Shown here: positions 1 to 7,643 of the stretch, one piece after another
Position numbering within the stretch: the first letter of the stretch is position 1
Layout: every line of letters begins with the position of its first letter
NCBI GenBank assembly: GCA_900557645.1
Contig: USSZ01000018.1
Coordinates: 1 to 21,770, forward strand
Length of the DNA stretch: 21,770 bases
Direction: 5' to 3'
Source: an uncultured Eubacteriales bacterium
GTDB taxonomy: Bacteria; Bacillota; Clostridia; Christensenellales; UBA1242
Made by a program: the position numbers and the translations under genes
Notes under the pieces: model-generated
The model's database searches: none
Told to the model about the DNA's origin: nothing
Seen by the model: the letters and a program-made list of their open reading frames with translations, nothing else

Positions 1-325
<325 letters not shown>

Positions 326-401
326 ACGGAAAACTTAGCTTCTTAGTTTCTATTATGTAGTTGTCAGGGTTTTATAATCAACCTAAAAATGATTAAAATA
401 C

Positions 402-430
402 TTGACAAGTTTATAAGGAAAGTATATAAT
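402..430 (+). promoter_or_regulatory. Consensus sigma-A promoter between 23S and 5S rRNA
   Basis: A perfect -35 box TTGACA (402-407) and a perfect -10 box TATAAT (425-430) are separated by exactly 17 bases. Transcription would start near 437, about 40 bases before 5S rRNA. This suggests 5S is transcribed from its own promoter as well as by read-through from 23S. Confidence 0.8.
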
Positions 431-477
431 CATAACATAATTTTAGTAATTCCAAGTTTTGACTTGTAATTATACCA

Positions 478-598
478 TATCCAGTGGCGATAGAGAAAAG
501 GATCCACCTGTACACATACCGAACACAGAAGTTAAGCTTTTCATCGTCGAAAATACTTGGCTGGTGACGGCCTGGGAAAATAGAACACTGCTGGATTA
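478..598 (+). rRNA. rrf: 5S ribosomal RNA
   Basis: The conserved loop block CCGAACACAGAAGTTAAGC lies in the middle of the gene, and GGCGATAG near the start matches Gram-positive 5S rRNA. The ends pair: 479-484 (ATCCAG) with 591-596 (CTGGAT), giving a molecule of about 120 bases. The exact ends are uncertain by a few bases. It sits about 150 bases after 23S with no tRNA in between. Confidence 0.95.
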
Positions 599-604
599 TC
601 ATTG

Positions 605-636
605 GACCAACTGCATGAGGTTGGTCTTTTGTTTTT
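605..636 (+). terminator. Intrinsic terminator of the rRNA operon
   Basis: A 7-bp perfect stem, GACCAAC (605-611) with GTTGGTC (620-626), has an 8-base loop and is followed by a T-rich tract. It begins a few bases after the 5S gene. Confidence 0.9.
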
Positions 637-1091
637 ATAAAAATATTTTTTTATTGAATTAGATTATAAGTTTTGTTTGTAAGTGGAATTATTAATATAT
701 TTACATTAAGAATGTTTCAACATATAAAAAATGTTTATTAATTTCTTTGTTTTCTATTTTATTTTGATGTTGAAAACTATAATTTTTATTAGTATGATAT
801 AGATGAATAAAATTTTTAATACAGACTTTTATAAAATCTTAATTTTTTATTGAATTTGTTTTATAAAACTTTTCAATAGACAATTTATCCCCCATAAAAC
901 AACTATTTACTGAAATTTAGAATATATAAAATCAATATGGGCAAATTAATTGAAATTGAATAATCTTATTACTGATTATACTCAAGTTTATAACAATTTA
1001 AAATTGGATACAAGTATTAAATAAATACCATCATATATAAATTTTTTAGTATTTTTAAAATTTTTTTATGAGATCATGGAAATCGCGACTC
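637..1091. other. Gene-poor AT-rich intergenic stretch
   Basis: About 450 bases between the rRNA terminator and the next promoter. It is very AT-rich with many short A/T palindromes and no convincing gene, RNA or repeat on either strand. The best open stretch is a 65-codon minus-strand reading (701-895) interrupted by a TAA (839-841). It has no ribosome binding site and is compatible with chance. Confidence 0.6.
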
Positions 1092-1120
1092 TTGACAAAA
1101 ATTGATATTGGTATTATAAT
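1092..1120 (+). promoter_or_regulatory. Consensus promoter for the 1142 gene
   Basis: TTGACA (1092-1097), a 17-base spacer, TATAAT (1115-1120). The predicted start near 1127 leaves a short leader carrying GGAGG (1132-1136) before the ATG at 1142. Confidence 0.85.
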
Positions 1121-1141
1121 AACTAGTGAATGGAGGAATAA

Positions 1142-1579
1142 ATGAATATTTTGTTAAAAAGCAAGTATGCTAAATATTCTAAAAAATTAGATGATCTTGA
1201 CTATGAATTTTCTCGTTTAATTGAACAATGTAGGATAGATCTTGCTGAACTTCAATATTTACCACTAAATGAACATAAACAAAATCGTTGTAAAAATGTT
1301 TTACAGGAAATCATTTCTAGATGTAGAAGAGAAAAAGTAGATGTTGAAAGAGGTAATTTAATCATTAAAGAAGCAATTAAGTCGTTTGATAAAGACTCTT
1401 TGGGAATAATTAATGTTATAGAACCTGTTAAAGATATTATTCGTCATGGAAGTAAGCATGCTAAAGAACTTAAAAATGTTCAAGGGCAAGTGTTGGCTTC
1501 ATTTACTAAAGAAAATTTACGAGAAAAGGCAATTGTTGAGAAAATTCATGCTAATGATGATATTGAAAGGAATATTTAA
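1142..1579 (+). CDS. Hypothetical helical cytoplasmic protein, 145 aa
   Basis: I do not recognise a family. The protein is charged and predicted mostly helical, with Lys/Glu/Arg-rich amphipathic stretches over residues 10-75 and again towards the C-terminus. It has no signal peptide, membrane segment or obvious catalytic motif. Three cysteines (about residues 30, 50 and 61) are scattered rather than clustered. The start is well supported by GGAGG five bases upstream and by a perfect promoter. A strong hairpin terminator follows the stop at once, so it is probably a single-gene transcript. Its promoter is as good as any in the window, which suggests it is well expressed and worth characterising despite its anonymity. 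Confidence 0.75.
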   Translation: MNILLKSKYAKYSKKLDDLDYEFSRLIEQCRIDLAELQYLPLNEHKQNRCKNVLQEIISRCRREKVDVERGNLIIKEAIKSFDKDSLGIINVIEPVKDIIRHGSKHAKELKNVQGQVLASFTKENLREKAIVEKIHANDDIERNI

Positions 1580-1581
1580 CA

Positions 1582-1615
1582 AAAAAAATGAGGTTAATGA
1601 AGACCTCATTTTTTT
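1582..1615 (+). terminator. Intrinsic terminator after the 1142 gene
   Basis: ATGAGGT (1588-1594) pairs with ACCTCAT (1603-1609), extended by A-run/T-run pairing on both sides, with a loop of about 8 bases. The A-run before and T-run after would let it work in both directions. Confidence 0.88.
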
Positions 1616-1870
1616 ATAATTTGACAAAAAATAATTATGATAAAAAGTTGAATGGTTCAAAAAAATTAAAAAATAAAATTTATGATACGAGAATAATATT
1701 ATTTATTAAAATAACGATAATTTTTAAAAATAGTTTAAAAAGAAGAATTGTAATAATTTTATATAAATTTCTTTTTATTAGTTTACATAATTTAAAAAAT
1801 AAACTTTATTTAAAAGTTAATATGGTTTATTCTTTTTTATTATTACATATAACTCCAAAAATTTTAAATA
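1616..1870. other. AT-rich stretch with a long open frame of uncertain coding status
   Basis: The frame of the downstream gene stays open for 110 codons before residue 1 of the preferred start at 1918, back to an ATG inside the terminator stem. The translation is mostly Lys, Asn, Ile, Leu and Phe, as expected of AT-rich non-coding DNA, and lacks a clear domain. Such a long absence of stops is nevertheless unusual at this composition. Confidence 0.4.
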
Positions 1871-1899
1871 TTGATTTTATTGTATTTATGATGTATAAT
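1871..1899 (+). promoter_or_regulatory. Promoter candidate for the 1918 gene
   Basis: TTGATT (1871-1876), a 17-base spacer, TATAAT (1894-1899). The predicted start near 1906 coincides with the AAGG just upstream of the ATG at 1918, which supports starting translation there. Confidence 0.6.
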
Positions 1900-1917
1900 A
1901 ACTATAAGGTTTTAAAA

Positions 1918-2277
1918 ATGTTTATAAAAAGAAATGAATTAATTGCTGTATATGTTAATGTATCGTGGAAAACGTCGTTTAGTATTCAAGAATACTTGGC
2001 TTTTGAAGAGTTTATAAAGAAGGAATATTTTAAAAAAGGTAACAGGCTTATAATTCTTTTAACTGATAGTTGTGAAGATATATTCCCAAGTAAGATAAAA
2101 TTTTTGATAAATCCTAAAGAGGGGGAAATAAAGTGTCCACAAGGAATTGGTGTAAAAGAAGTTTATGATTATTTATCTTTAATAATGAATAAAGTATTGT
2201 TTGAAGAATTATCAGACTTAACACATCAATATTTCAACTTTTTAGATAGTCAAAATAATATAGAAATAGATTTGTAA
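1918..2277 (+). CDS. Hypothetical protein, 119 aa
   Basis: No family is recognised. The pattern looks like a small alpha/beta fold: a strand at residues 8-15, an amphipathic helix at 22-39, then a hydrophobic strand NRLIILLTD (42-50), loops with Pro and Gly, and a C-terminal helix from about 80. The start chosen (ATG 1918) has AAGG eight bases upstream and a promoter just before it. The frame is open back to 1588, so a longer protein of up to 229 residues starting in or near the terminator is possible, but its extra N-terminus is low-complexity. It ends 15 bases before a strong ribosome binding site for the next reading frame, so the two probably form one transcript. Confidence 0.55.
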   Translation: MFIKRNELIAVYVNVSWKTSFSIQEYLAFEEFIKKEYFKKGNRLIILLTDSCEDIFPSKIKFLINPKEGEIKCPQGIGVKEVYDYLSLIMNKVLFEELSDLTHQYFNFLDSQNNIEIDL

Positions 2278-2292
2278 CAAAGGAGTTTATAG

Positions 2293-2343
2293 ATGGTTTT
2301 ACAAGATAGAAAAGAAAAAAAGATAAAAAAGAATCAAAAATAA
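2293..2343 (+). other. 16-codon leader frame, probable true 5' end of the 2349 gene
   Basis: AGGAG (2281-2285) precedes an ATG at 2293, a much better start signal than any before the ATG at 2349. The frame reads MVLQDRKEKKIKKNQK and stops. It contains an A7 run (2315-2321). Adding one A to that run would join it in frame to the next gene through a Lys/Glu/Ser-rich linker, making a 115-residue protein. This could be a frameshift mutation, a slippage site or a sequence error. Confidence 0.5.
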
Positions 2344-2348
2344 AAAAC

Positions 2349-2639
2349 ATGGTTATTTTAGGTTGTTCAGCATGGGAAAGTTTTAAGTTATATTTAGTGA
2401 GTGATGATTTAAGGGCATATCGTTTGTTTTTTGATGCATTTACATATTTTTATTGTGATGGAGAAAAAGAAGAAAACCTTGGAACGATAAATGGAATAAG
2501 TTTAGGATATAAAAGTCTTGTAAAAAAATATCCTAAAATAGCGAAGAAAATAGAGCAAGAATTAAAAAATAAAGGTGTTAATTTAGAAGGAATGGAATTT
2601 GAATATAATAAGTTACTAGATTGTAATTTAGAATTATAA
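2349..2639 (+). CDS. Hypothetical protein, 96 aa (5' end probably frameshifted)
   Basis: Unrecognised, mostly soluble protein. A first half with aromatic-rich segments (SAWESFKLYLVSDD, then FFDAFTYFYCDG at about 27-38) is followed by a helical second half rich in Lys and Glu. No strong ribosome binding site precedes ATG 2349, while a textbook one lies at 2281-2285 before the short frame at 2293. The intact gene therefore probably began at 2293 and was 115 codons long, with the shift in the A7 run at 2315-2321. It is probably co-transcribed with the gene ending at 2277 and is closed by a strong terminator at 2638-2662. Confidence 0.55.
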   Translation: MVILGCSAWESFKLYLVSDDLRAYRLFFDAFTYFYCDGEKEENLGTINGISLGYKSLVKKYPKIAKKIEQELKNKGVNLEGMEFEYNKLLDCNLEL

Positions 2640-2662
2640 AAGAGCATTATGTATGCTCTTTT
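2638..2662. terminator. Bidirectional terminator
   Basis: A 10-bp perfect stem, AAAAGAGCAT (2638-2647) with ATGCTCTTTT (2653-2662), with a 5-base loop. It lies between converging genes and serves both strands. The last codons of the minus-strand acetyltransferase lie within it. Confidence 0.88.
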
Positions 2663-3142
2663 AATTTTTTTATAATTTCAATATTTCTTTCTTTATATCC
2701 TTCTTTAGTATAAAATTTTAAAGCATTTTGGTTTGGAGCAAAAACGTCGATTGATACATAGTCGCAGTTTAATGATATAAAATATGTTTCAATTGCATTA
2801 AGAAGTTGATTTCCTATATGTTTTCCTCTAAACTGTTTTGTAATAATAAGTTTTAAAATCTTTCCTTTTTTAGGACAAGAATTTGTTAGTTTATCTTCTT
2901 CATCTTTTTCTCTATGATTCCTGCTATTAATCCTACAATATTATTATTTTCTTGTGCTAAAAAAAATTTGCCAGAATATTTTTTTATTTTACTATAAGTT
3001 AAATCAAAGTATTTTTCTTTATATTCATTTTTTAATTTTTGTATTTTTTCATCGTCTATATTTACTATGTAGTTTTGCAATTCAACAAGCAAATTTTTAC
3101 ATCTTCAATATAATTATTTGAATATTCTATTATTTTTATCAT
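2647..3142 (-). pseudogene. GNAT-family N-acetyltransferase, two frameshifts
   Basis: Read with two single-base corrections, the minus strand encodes a 165-residue GNAT acetyltransferase, the usual length for this family of acetyl-CoA-dependent acyl transferases. The start (CAT at 3140-3142) has AAGGAA just upstream. Frame 1 gives 25 residues and stops at 3065-3067. Frame 2 carries the middle, including LVELQNYIVNIDD and a strand NNNIVGLIAGI. Frame 3 carries the acetyl-CoA-binding motif QFRGKHIGNQLL and the typical NQNALKFYTKEGY. Both breaks sit at A5 runs on the coding strand (T5 at 3094-3098 and 2905-2909 on the plus strand), and each is fixed by adding one A. The substrate is unknown. It is either a recent pseudogene or a product of homopolymer sequence errors. 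Confidence 0.8.
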
Positions 3143-3172
3143 AAGATTCCTTTTAATAAAATTCTTAACAAG

Positions 3173-3200
3173 ATAATAACAAATAACTTATTAAAATCAA
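3173..3200 (-). promoter_or_regulatory. Promoter candidate for the broken acetyltransferase
   Basis: On the minus strand, TTGATT (3195-3200), a 16-base spacer and TATTAT (3173-3178) place the start near 3166, about 24 bases before the ATG. It is divergent from the promoter at 3228-3256. Confidence 0.5.
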
Positions 3201-3227
3201 ACTAATTTTAAATCATTTTTAAATTAT

Positions 3228-3256
3228 TTGTTATTTATAGTTAGTTATGATAAAAT
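3228..3256 (+). promoter_or_regulatory. Promoter with extended -10 for the 3275 gene
   Basis: TTGTTA (3228-3233), a 17-base spacer, TAAAAT (3251-3256) with an upstream TG at 3248-3249 that makes an extended -10. The leader would be only about 12 bases, carrying GAGGTG. Confidence 0.65.
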
Positions 3257-3274
3257 TATTCAATGAGGTGATAA

Positions 3275-3739
3275 ATGAGTAATATAGAAAAGATTGATTT
3301 TATAAACCGATTACATTTAAAACACGATGAAAATTGTGATTGTGATGAGTGCAATCATGAACATAATGAAAAATATGATGCAGATGGAATAGACAATAAA
3401 GAGCATTTACTTGATATGTTTAGTGAAGCAGATGTTTTGTATCAAAATATTAAAGATAATACAGATAGTGCATTTGCAATTTTGAAAAATCTTGAAGGCA
3501 AAGAAGATGAAGATATTTTAGATGTTATAAGAATAAATTGCAGTGAAATTTTAGAAGTAGAAAAGCAAACAAAAGATATATTTGATAATATTAAAAAAAT
3601 TGAAATTTCTTTAAAAGAAAATTTAGAAACATTATCTGATGGAAAAATTTCATTAATAGATGAATATTTTGAAGCGTTACAGAAATGTGAAATGGTTTCT
3701 AATGAGAGTTTCGAAAAGTTATTAAAAAGACTTGATTAA
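3275..3739 (+). CDS. Hypothetical acidic protein with N-terminal Cys/His cluster, 154 aa
   Basis: No family is recognised. Residues 14-30 hold a dense metal-ligand-like cluster: H14, H17, C21, C23, C26, H28 and H30 in the pattern CxCxxCxHxH. The rest is acidic and strongly helical (about residues 42-154), with heptad-like Leu/Ile/Val spacing and no membrane segment. A metal-binding N-terminus on a helical-bundle scaffold is what can be seen; a role in metal binding or redox is inference. GAGGTG lies five bases before the ATG and a good extended -10 promoter sits just upstream. No terminator is visible between it and the HD-domain gene 168 bases downstream, which has its own -10-like boxes. 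Confidence 0.75.
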   Translation: MSNIEKIDFINRLHLKHDENCDCDECNHEHNEKYDADGIDNKEHLLDMFSEADVLYQNIKDNTDSAFAILKNLEGKEDEDILDVIRINCSEILEVEKQTKDIFDNIKKIEISLKENLETLSDGKISLIDEYFEALQKCEMVSNESFEKLLKRLD

Positions 3740-3841
3740 GGAAAAATAAGAACGGTAATTGATAAATTTTATTAATACATAAAATTAAATATTATGTTAT
3801 GACTAGATTTTTGAAAATTACTTTATGGTTCAGGCATATGG

Positions 3842-3885
3842 TTATTAAACATAATAAATAATATTATAATATAGTAGTATATAAT
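3842..3885 (+). promoter_or_regulatory. Possible promoter region of the HD-domain gene
   Basis: Two perfect TATAAT boxes (3865-3870 and 3880-3885) lie 23-43 bases before the ATG at 3908. The first has a weak -35 (TTATTA, 3842-3847) at 17-base spacing. In DNA this AT-rich one may be chance. Confidence 0.4.
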
Positions 3886-3907
3886 TTATGATTAAAAGGG
3901 ATTAAGA

Positions 3908-4498
3908 ATGGAAGCAAGAGATGAATTTTTAGAAATATTTTATGACAATATTGAAAGAGATGGAAGTGATAAACTTTTAGAATGGCTTGAAAAATCTGAC
4001 TTTTTCACTGCTCCTGCAAGTGGAAGAAGACATTCGGCTTATAGGGGTGGTTTATGCCAACATTCTATAAATGTTTATAAAAGATTTGTAAAACTTCTGA
4101 AGGGCGAATATGGCGAAAATTGGACAAAGAAAATAAGTCCTGAAAGTGTTGCTATTATGGGACTTTTGCATGATGTATGCAAAGTGAATACTTATGTGGA
4201 AGATGTTAGAAATGTAAAAAATCAAGAAACTGGTAAATGGGAACAAAAGCCATATTTTAGATATGAGGACAGTTTGCCTTATGGACATGGAGAAAAATCT
4301 GTTTATATTCTTTCTGCTTTCATAAAACTTTCTAGAGAAGAGGCATTAGCAATAAATTGGCACATGGGAGAATATGATATTAGAGTTAAGAATGGAAGTT
4401 ATATGATGGCAGACGTTTATTACAAATATCCTATATGTTTTTTATTACATGTTGCTGATCTTACAGCGACATATCTTGATGAAAAACCTGCTGAATAA
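3908..4498 (+). CDS. HD-domain phosphohydrolase-like protein, 196 aa
   Basis: A metal-dependent HD-superfamily protein of the single-domain type. Candidate metal ligands are H52 (in GLCQHSINVY), the H88-D89 pair (GLLHDVCK), H127 (YGHGEKS), H152 (NWHMG) and D184 (HVADLTATYLDE), which is the expected H...HD...H...H...D order. HD proteins hydrolyse phosphate esters, often of nucleotides; the substrate here cannot be told from sequence. There is no signal peptide or membrane segment, so it acts in the cytoplasm. The start is set by AAAGGG about seven bases upstream. It stands alone between the Cys/His-rich protein and the long coiled-coil protein, which has its own consensus promoter. Similar short HD proteins occur both on chromosomes and in prophages of Bacillota. 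Confidence 0.88.
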   Translation: MEARDEFLEIFYDNIERDGSDKLLEWLEKSDFFTAPASGRRHSAYRGGLCQHSINVYKRFVKLLKGEYGENWTKKISPESVAIMGLLHDVCKVNTYVEDVRNVKNQETGKWEQKPYFRYEDSLPYGHGEKSVYILSAFIKLSREEALAINWHMGEYDIRVKNGSYMMADVYYKYPICFLLHVADLTATYLDEKPAE

Positions 4499-4546
4499 CA
4501 TTTTGTAAAAAAATTGAATAATTAGGGTTTTATTTAAATTTCACTA

Positions 4547-4575
4547 TTGACAATCTTTTGACTTAATAGTATAAT
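4547..4575 (+). promoter_or_regulatory. Consensus promoter for the coiled-coil membrane protein
   Basis: TTGACA (4547-4552), a 17-base spacer, TATAAT (4570-4575). AAGGAGG at 4588-4594 follows before the ATG at 4603. Confidence 0.85.
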
Positions 4576-4602
4576 ATAACTAAACATAAGGAGGGAAATC
4601 TC

Positions 4603-7095
4603 ATGGCAGAAAAGGATCCAAAAAGAAATTTATCAGATGAGGATAACAGACTTATAGAAGATTCTGAGCATTTAACACGTATTGTATCTACTTTACTTAA
4701 GACTTTTGAAGAGGATAAGGAAAGTTTAAGAAGTGCAGGGCGTAAATTGCAAGATGAACTTTTGAAATTAAAGAATTCTGCTAAGTCTAAAAAAGGAAAA
4801 GATGATATTCAATTTGTAATCCAATTGCTTAAAGATTATGGAGAGAAAAGAGTAGGCTCTAAAAATTTTGTTTCAAAATTAAAGAATCTTCTAGAGGTTA
4901 ATTCAAAAGAAATTGAGTTATTAAGAAGACAAACTAAAGAAAAAGATTATACAATTGATAGAACTGGGAAAAAATTGACTGGAGCAACTGCAAAGATAAA
5001 AGAACTTCAAAAACAATATAAAGCAAAGGTTGCAGAAGTTGATAGAGTTTCTGAAGATGCTAAATTATCTATTGAAGAGAAAGATAAGCAAATTAAAAGA
5101 TTAGAGTCTGAAATGGATGAATTAATTTTATACATGGATGACGAAGTGAAAAAAATAAGAGAAGAAGATAATGAATTTGCTAAATTAGCAGAAGAAGAAA
5201 TTAATCGTATCAGAGAACAAGGCGAAAAAGATTTAGAAGAGGCTTTTGAAATTATCGAAAGAAAAGAACAAAAACTTAAAGAAAATAGTTATACTTTAGA
5301 AAGAACTCAAACTAAATTAAAAAATGCAACTGCAAAAATTAGAGATCTTCAAAAACAATATAAAGAGACATCTGCAAGACTTAGTGAAATGTCAAATGAA
5401 AATAGTGGTAATGCAGAAGAAAGACAAAGACTTCAAACTAGACTTAATAGTCTAAGAAGAGATATAATTAGACATGAAATCTATAATCAATTCGGAATTA
5501 CTTTAACTACAGAAGCAGGTGAAGACAGAGCAGTTGCTGCAAGATATGAACTTTTTAAAGAATTTAAAGATAGAAGTAAGAAGACTAAAGAGCAAAAACG
5601 TAATAGACAGGCAAGTAATTATGATGCAACTCTTCAAAATGTTATAAATGCTTTGCGTGAAGACAAAATTGTTGGGGCAGAGAATATAACTTTTAGGGAT
5701 ATTGATGGTATTGTTAAAGATGAAATTCAACCAACATTGGTTAAAAAACATCCTTTTGAGGCAATTAAAACAATTAGATCAAAAGATGGTTCAAGAAAAG
5801 TTAATGACAAAACAAAAAAGAGTTTAGTTTTGAGATTGGCTTCACTAGGAGCAACTTTGATTTTAGGATTGGGATTATTAGTTTCAGCAGGAACAACTCT
5901 TGGAGTTAATTTAGGAAATGCTCATGATACAATTGGTAATCAACAAACTGAGATTACACAAGGAGCATACGAAAGCCAGGAAGAAACATTAAGTGCTATG
6001 ATTAAGGAAGGTTCTGCATATATTTATGACACAGAAGAAAATGCAGATAAAAAAATGCAAGGCATGGGTGCTAATTCAAATGGATTTGTATCACTTACAG
6101 TTGATGATCATGTAGTTGAATTATACAATGAAATCAAAGATGCAAGTGAAAAAACTGCTGAGATAATTGTTCTTGATGAAGATAAACAGGCTATTGATGG
6201 TGCTTATGTTCAAACAATTGAAACATTTGAAAGTGCATTAGAAAATAACAATGAAACATTGATGCAAGAATGTATCACAACACTTCAAGAATATGCAAAT
6301 ACAATTGGTAATGCTTCTAAAATAAGCAAAGGCAATAATGAAGAGATTGTAACTGCAAGTGCTGATACATCTACTAACGTAACTTACTATCAACAAGCAA
6401 ACCAAGCATGGAATGAAATGAATAGTTATCTTGATCAACAATATTCTGAAATCATTGATCTTGCTACTACTCCTGTTCTTGATGTAAATTTTGATGTTAA
6501 CGAAATAAAATCAGACGCAGATTTAACAGATATTCTTACTAATGGAACTGGTGCAGTTAAAGATGTGTTATCTTGCAAATATGAAAGAGAAACAGGAAAA
6601 GTTTCAATGCTTATTGAATGTGTTTCAATGAAAGGTTCTTATACTGTTGAGACAAAGTTTAATATGACTCCAAATCTTAAGGTTGTTGATAGTCATACAA
6701 TTGCAAATGGAATGAAAGAAGCAGGATATAATATTACTTCAACTAAATTTGATACTACTTTATCTTCTGGACTTGAAGATACTAATGTTACAATGAGTGT
6801 TAATGGAGAAAAAGTTTCAGGTAAAGCAAAAATACTTTATAATATTGATGCTGTTTATTTTGAAAATCAAGGTAAAAATGGAACTACAAAAGTTACTGCT
6901 GATGCAATTGTTATGATAACACAAGAAGATGGAACTATTGAATATAGAACATTTGAATATGATACAAATATTGCAGGTAAAGTTGATGAGAAAGAAGTTG
7001 AAAGTGATGTTTTAACTGAACTTATCAACAAAATTAATGCATCTCTTGATCAAGAAGTTCAAGTTGATAACAATGTTGAAATGGAGAATGAATAA
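4603..7095 (+). CDS. Large coiled-coil, single-span membrane protein of unknown function, 830 aa
   Basis: Three parts are visible. Residues 1 to about 290 are highly charged, with long coiled-coil stretches. They contain a duplicated unit: YTIDRTGKKLTGATAKIKEL from 116 recurs as YTLERTQTKLKNATAKIRDL from 230, 114 residues later. Residues 300-405 are basic and probably cytoplasmic. One hydrophobic segment (about 408-434, Leu/Gly/Ala/Ser-rich) should span the membrane. Residues 440-830 are polar, Asn/Thr-rich and beta-like in the second half, likely outside the cell. No cleavable signal peptide, LPXTG or catalytic motif is seen, so the topology is probably N-inside, C-outside. It has a perfect promoter, a strong AAGGAGG and its own terminator, so it is monocistronic and probably abundant. 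A structural, envelope or cell-shape role is inference only. Confidence 0.8.
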   Translation: MAEKDPKRNLSDEDNRLIEDSEHLTRIVSTLLKTFEEDKESLRSAGRKLQDELLKLKNSAKSKKGKDDIQFVIQLLKDYGEKRVGSKNFVSKLKNLLEVNSKEIELLRRQTKEKDYTIDRTGKKLTGATAKIKELQKQYKAKVAEVDRVSEDAKLSIEEKDKQIKRLESEMDELILYMDDEVKKIREEDNEFAKLAEEEINRIREQGEKDLEEAFEIIERKEQKLKENSYTLERTQTKLKNATAKIRDLQKQYKETSARLSEMSNENSGNAEERQRLQTRLNSLRRDIIRHEIYNQFGITLTTEAGEDRAVAARYELFKEFKDRSKKTKEQKRNRQASNYDATLQNVINALREDKIVGAENITFRDIDGIVKDEIQPTLVKKHPFEAIKTIRSKDGSRKVNDKTKKSLVLRLASLGATLILGLGLLVSAGTTLGVNLGNAHDTIGNQQTEITQGAYESQEETLSAMIKEGSAYIYDTEENADKKMQGMGANSNGFVSLTVDDHVVELYNEIKDASEKTAEIIVLDEDKQAIDGAYVQTIETFESALENNNETLMQECITTLQEYANTIGNASKISKGNNEEIVTASADTSTNVTYYQQANQAWNEMNSYLDQQYSEIIDLATTPVLDVNFDVNEIKSDADLTDILTNGTGAVKDVLSCKYERETGKVSMLIECVSMKGSYTVETKFNMTPNLKVVDSHTIANGMKEAGYNITSTKFDTTLSSGLEDTNVTMSVNGEKVSGKAKILYNIDAVYFENQGKNGTTKVTADAIVMITQEDGTIEYRTFEYDTNIAGKVDEKEVESDVLTELINKINASLDQEVQVDNNVEMENE

Positions 7096-7101
7096 TAAGA
7101 T

Positions 7102-7130
7102 AAAAAGAGACAATAAAATGTCTCTTTTTT
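7102..7130 (+). terminator. Intrinsic terminator after the coiled-coil protein
   Basis: AGAGACA (7106-7112) pairs with TGTCTCT (7119-7125), extended by A/T pairs, with a 6-base loop and a T-run. Confidence 0.9.
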
Positions 7131-7314
7131 ATTTTTATAATACAATATAAATAATAAATATTAAGTAAATATTAAGAATGATTGTTTTTATAAAAAAATT
7201 TTATAAATTTTACTAATGAAATATAGAAATAAAAATATGCTTATAAATAAAAGTTAGAAAATTAGTTAAAACTGAAAGAATGATGAAAAAATTGACTATA
7301 ATTTTATGAATTGT

Positions 7315-7352
7315 AAAAAAATAAGCACTAGATAATGTATTATCTAATGCTT
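7315..7352 (-). terminator. Intrinsic terminator of tRNA-Ala
   Basis: On the minus strand a long stem (AAGCATTAGATAAT with ATTATCTAGTGCTT, one G-T pair, tiny loop) is followed by seven Ts. It lies 13 bases beyond the tRNA 3' end. Confidence 0.85.
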
Positions 7353-7364
7353 ATAAAATATTTC

Positions 7365-7442
<78 letters not shown>

Positions 7443-7459
7443 TTTCTTAATGCTCTTAA

Positions 7460-7488
7460 ATGTTACCATAAAATTTCAATTTTGTCAA
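7460..7488 (-). promoter_or_regulatory. Promoter of tRNA-Ala
   Basis: On the minus strand, TTGACA (7483-7488), a 17-base spacer and TAACAT (7460-7465). The start would lie near 7453, about 12 bases before the tRNA. Confidence 0.75.
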
Positions 7489-7643
7489 CATTTTTAATAA
7501 AATTTTTATAGATTTACTTTCAAATTAATTATTGTTATTGATTTTTATTTTTGTAATTAAATGTTTTCAACCTTGTATACAAAATATTTGTCAAAAATAA
7601 GAATTTTAGTTTTGTAAAAATCTATTTTTTTTTGCGTTTACTA

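Noticed and set aside
459..662. A plus-strand open frame across 5S rRNA and the minus-strand frame at 411-602
   Set aside because: Both read through the 5S rRNA gene and its flanks and have no start signals.
701..895. Minus-strand 65-codon reading with one in-frame TAA (839-841)
   Set aside because: No ribosome binding site, low-complexity residues, and such stretches are expected by chance over 500 AT-rich bases in six frames.
1918..2277. Possible TIR-like fold, from the strand-helix-strand order and the NRLIILLTDS strand
   Set aside because: No glutamate-containing catalytic signature or BB-loop pattern could be matched, so no family is claimed.
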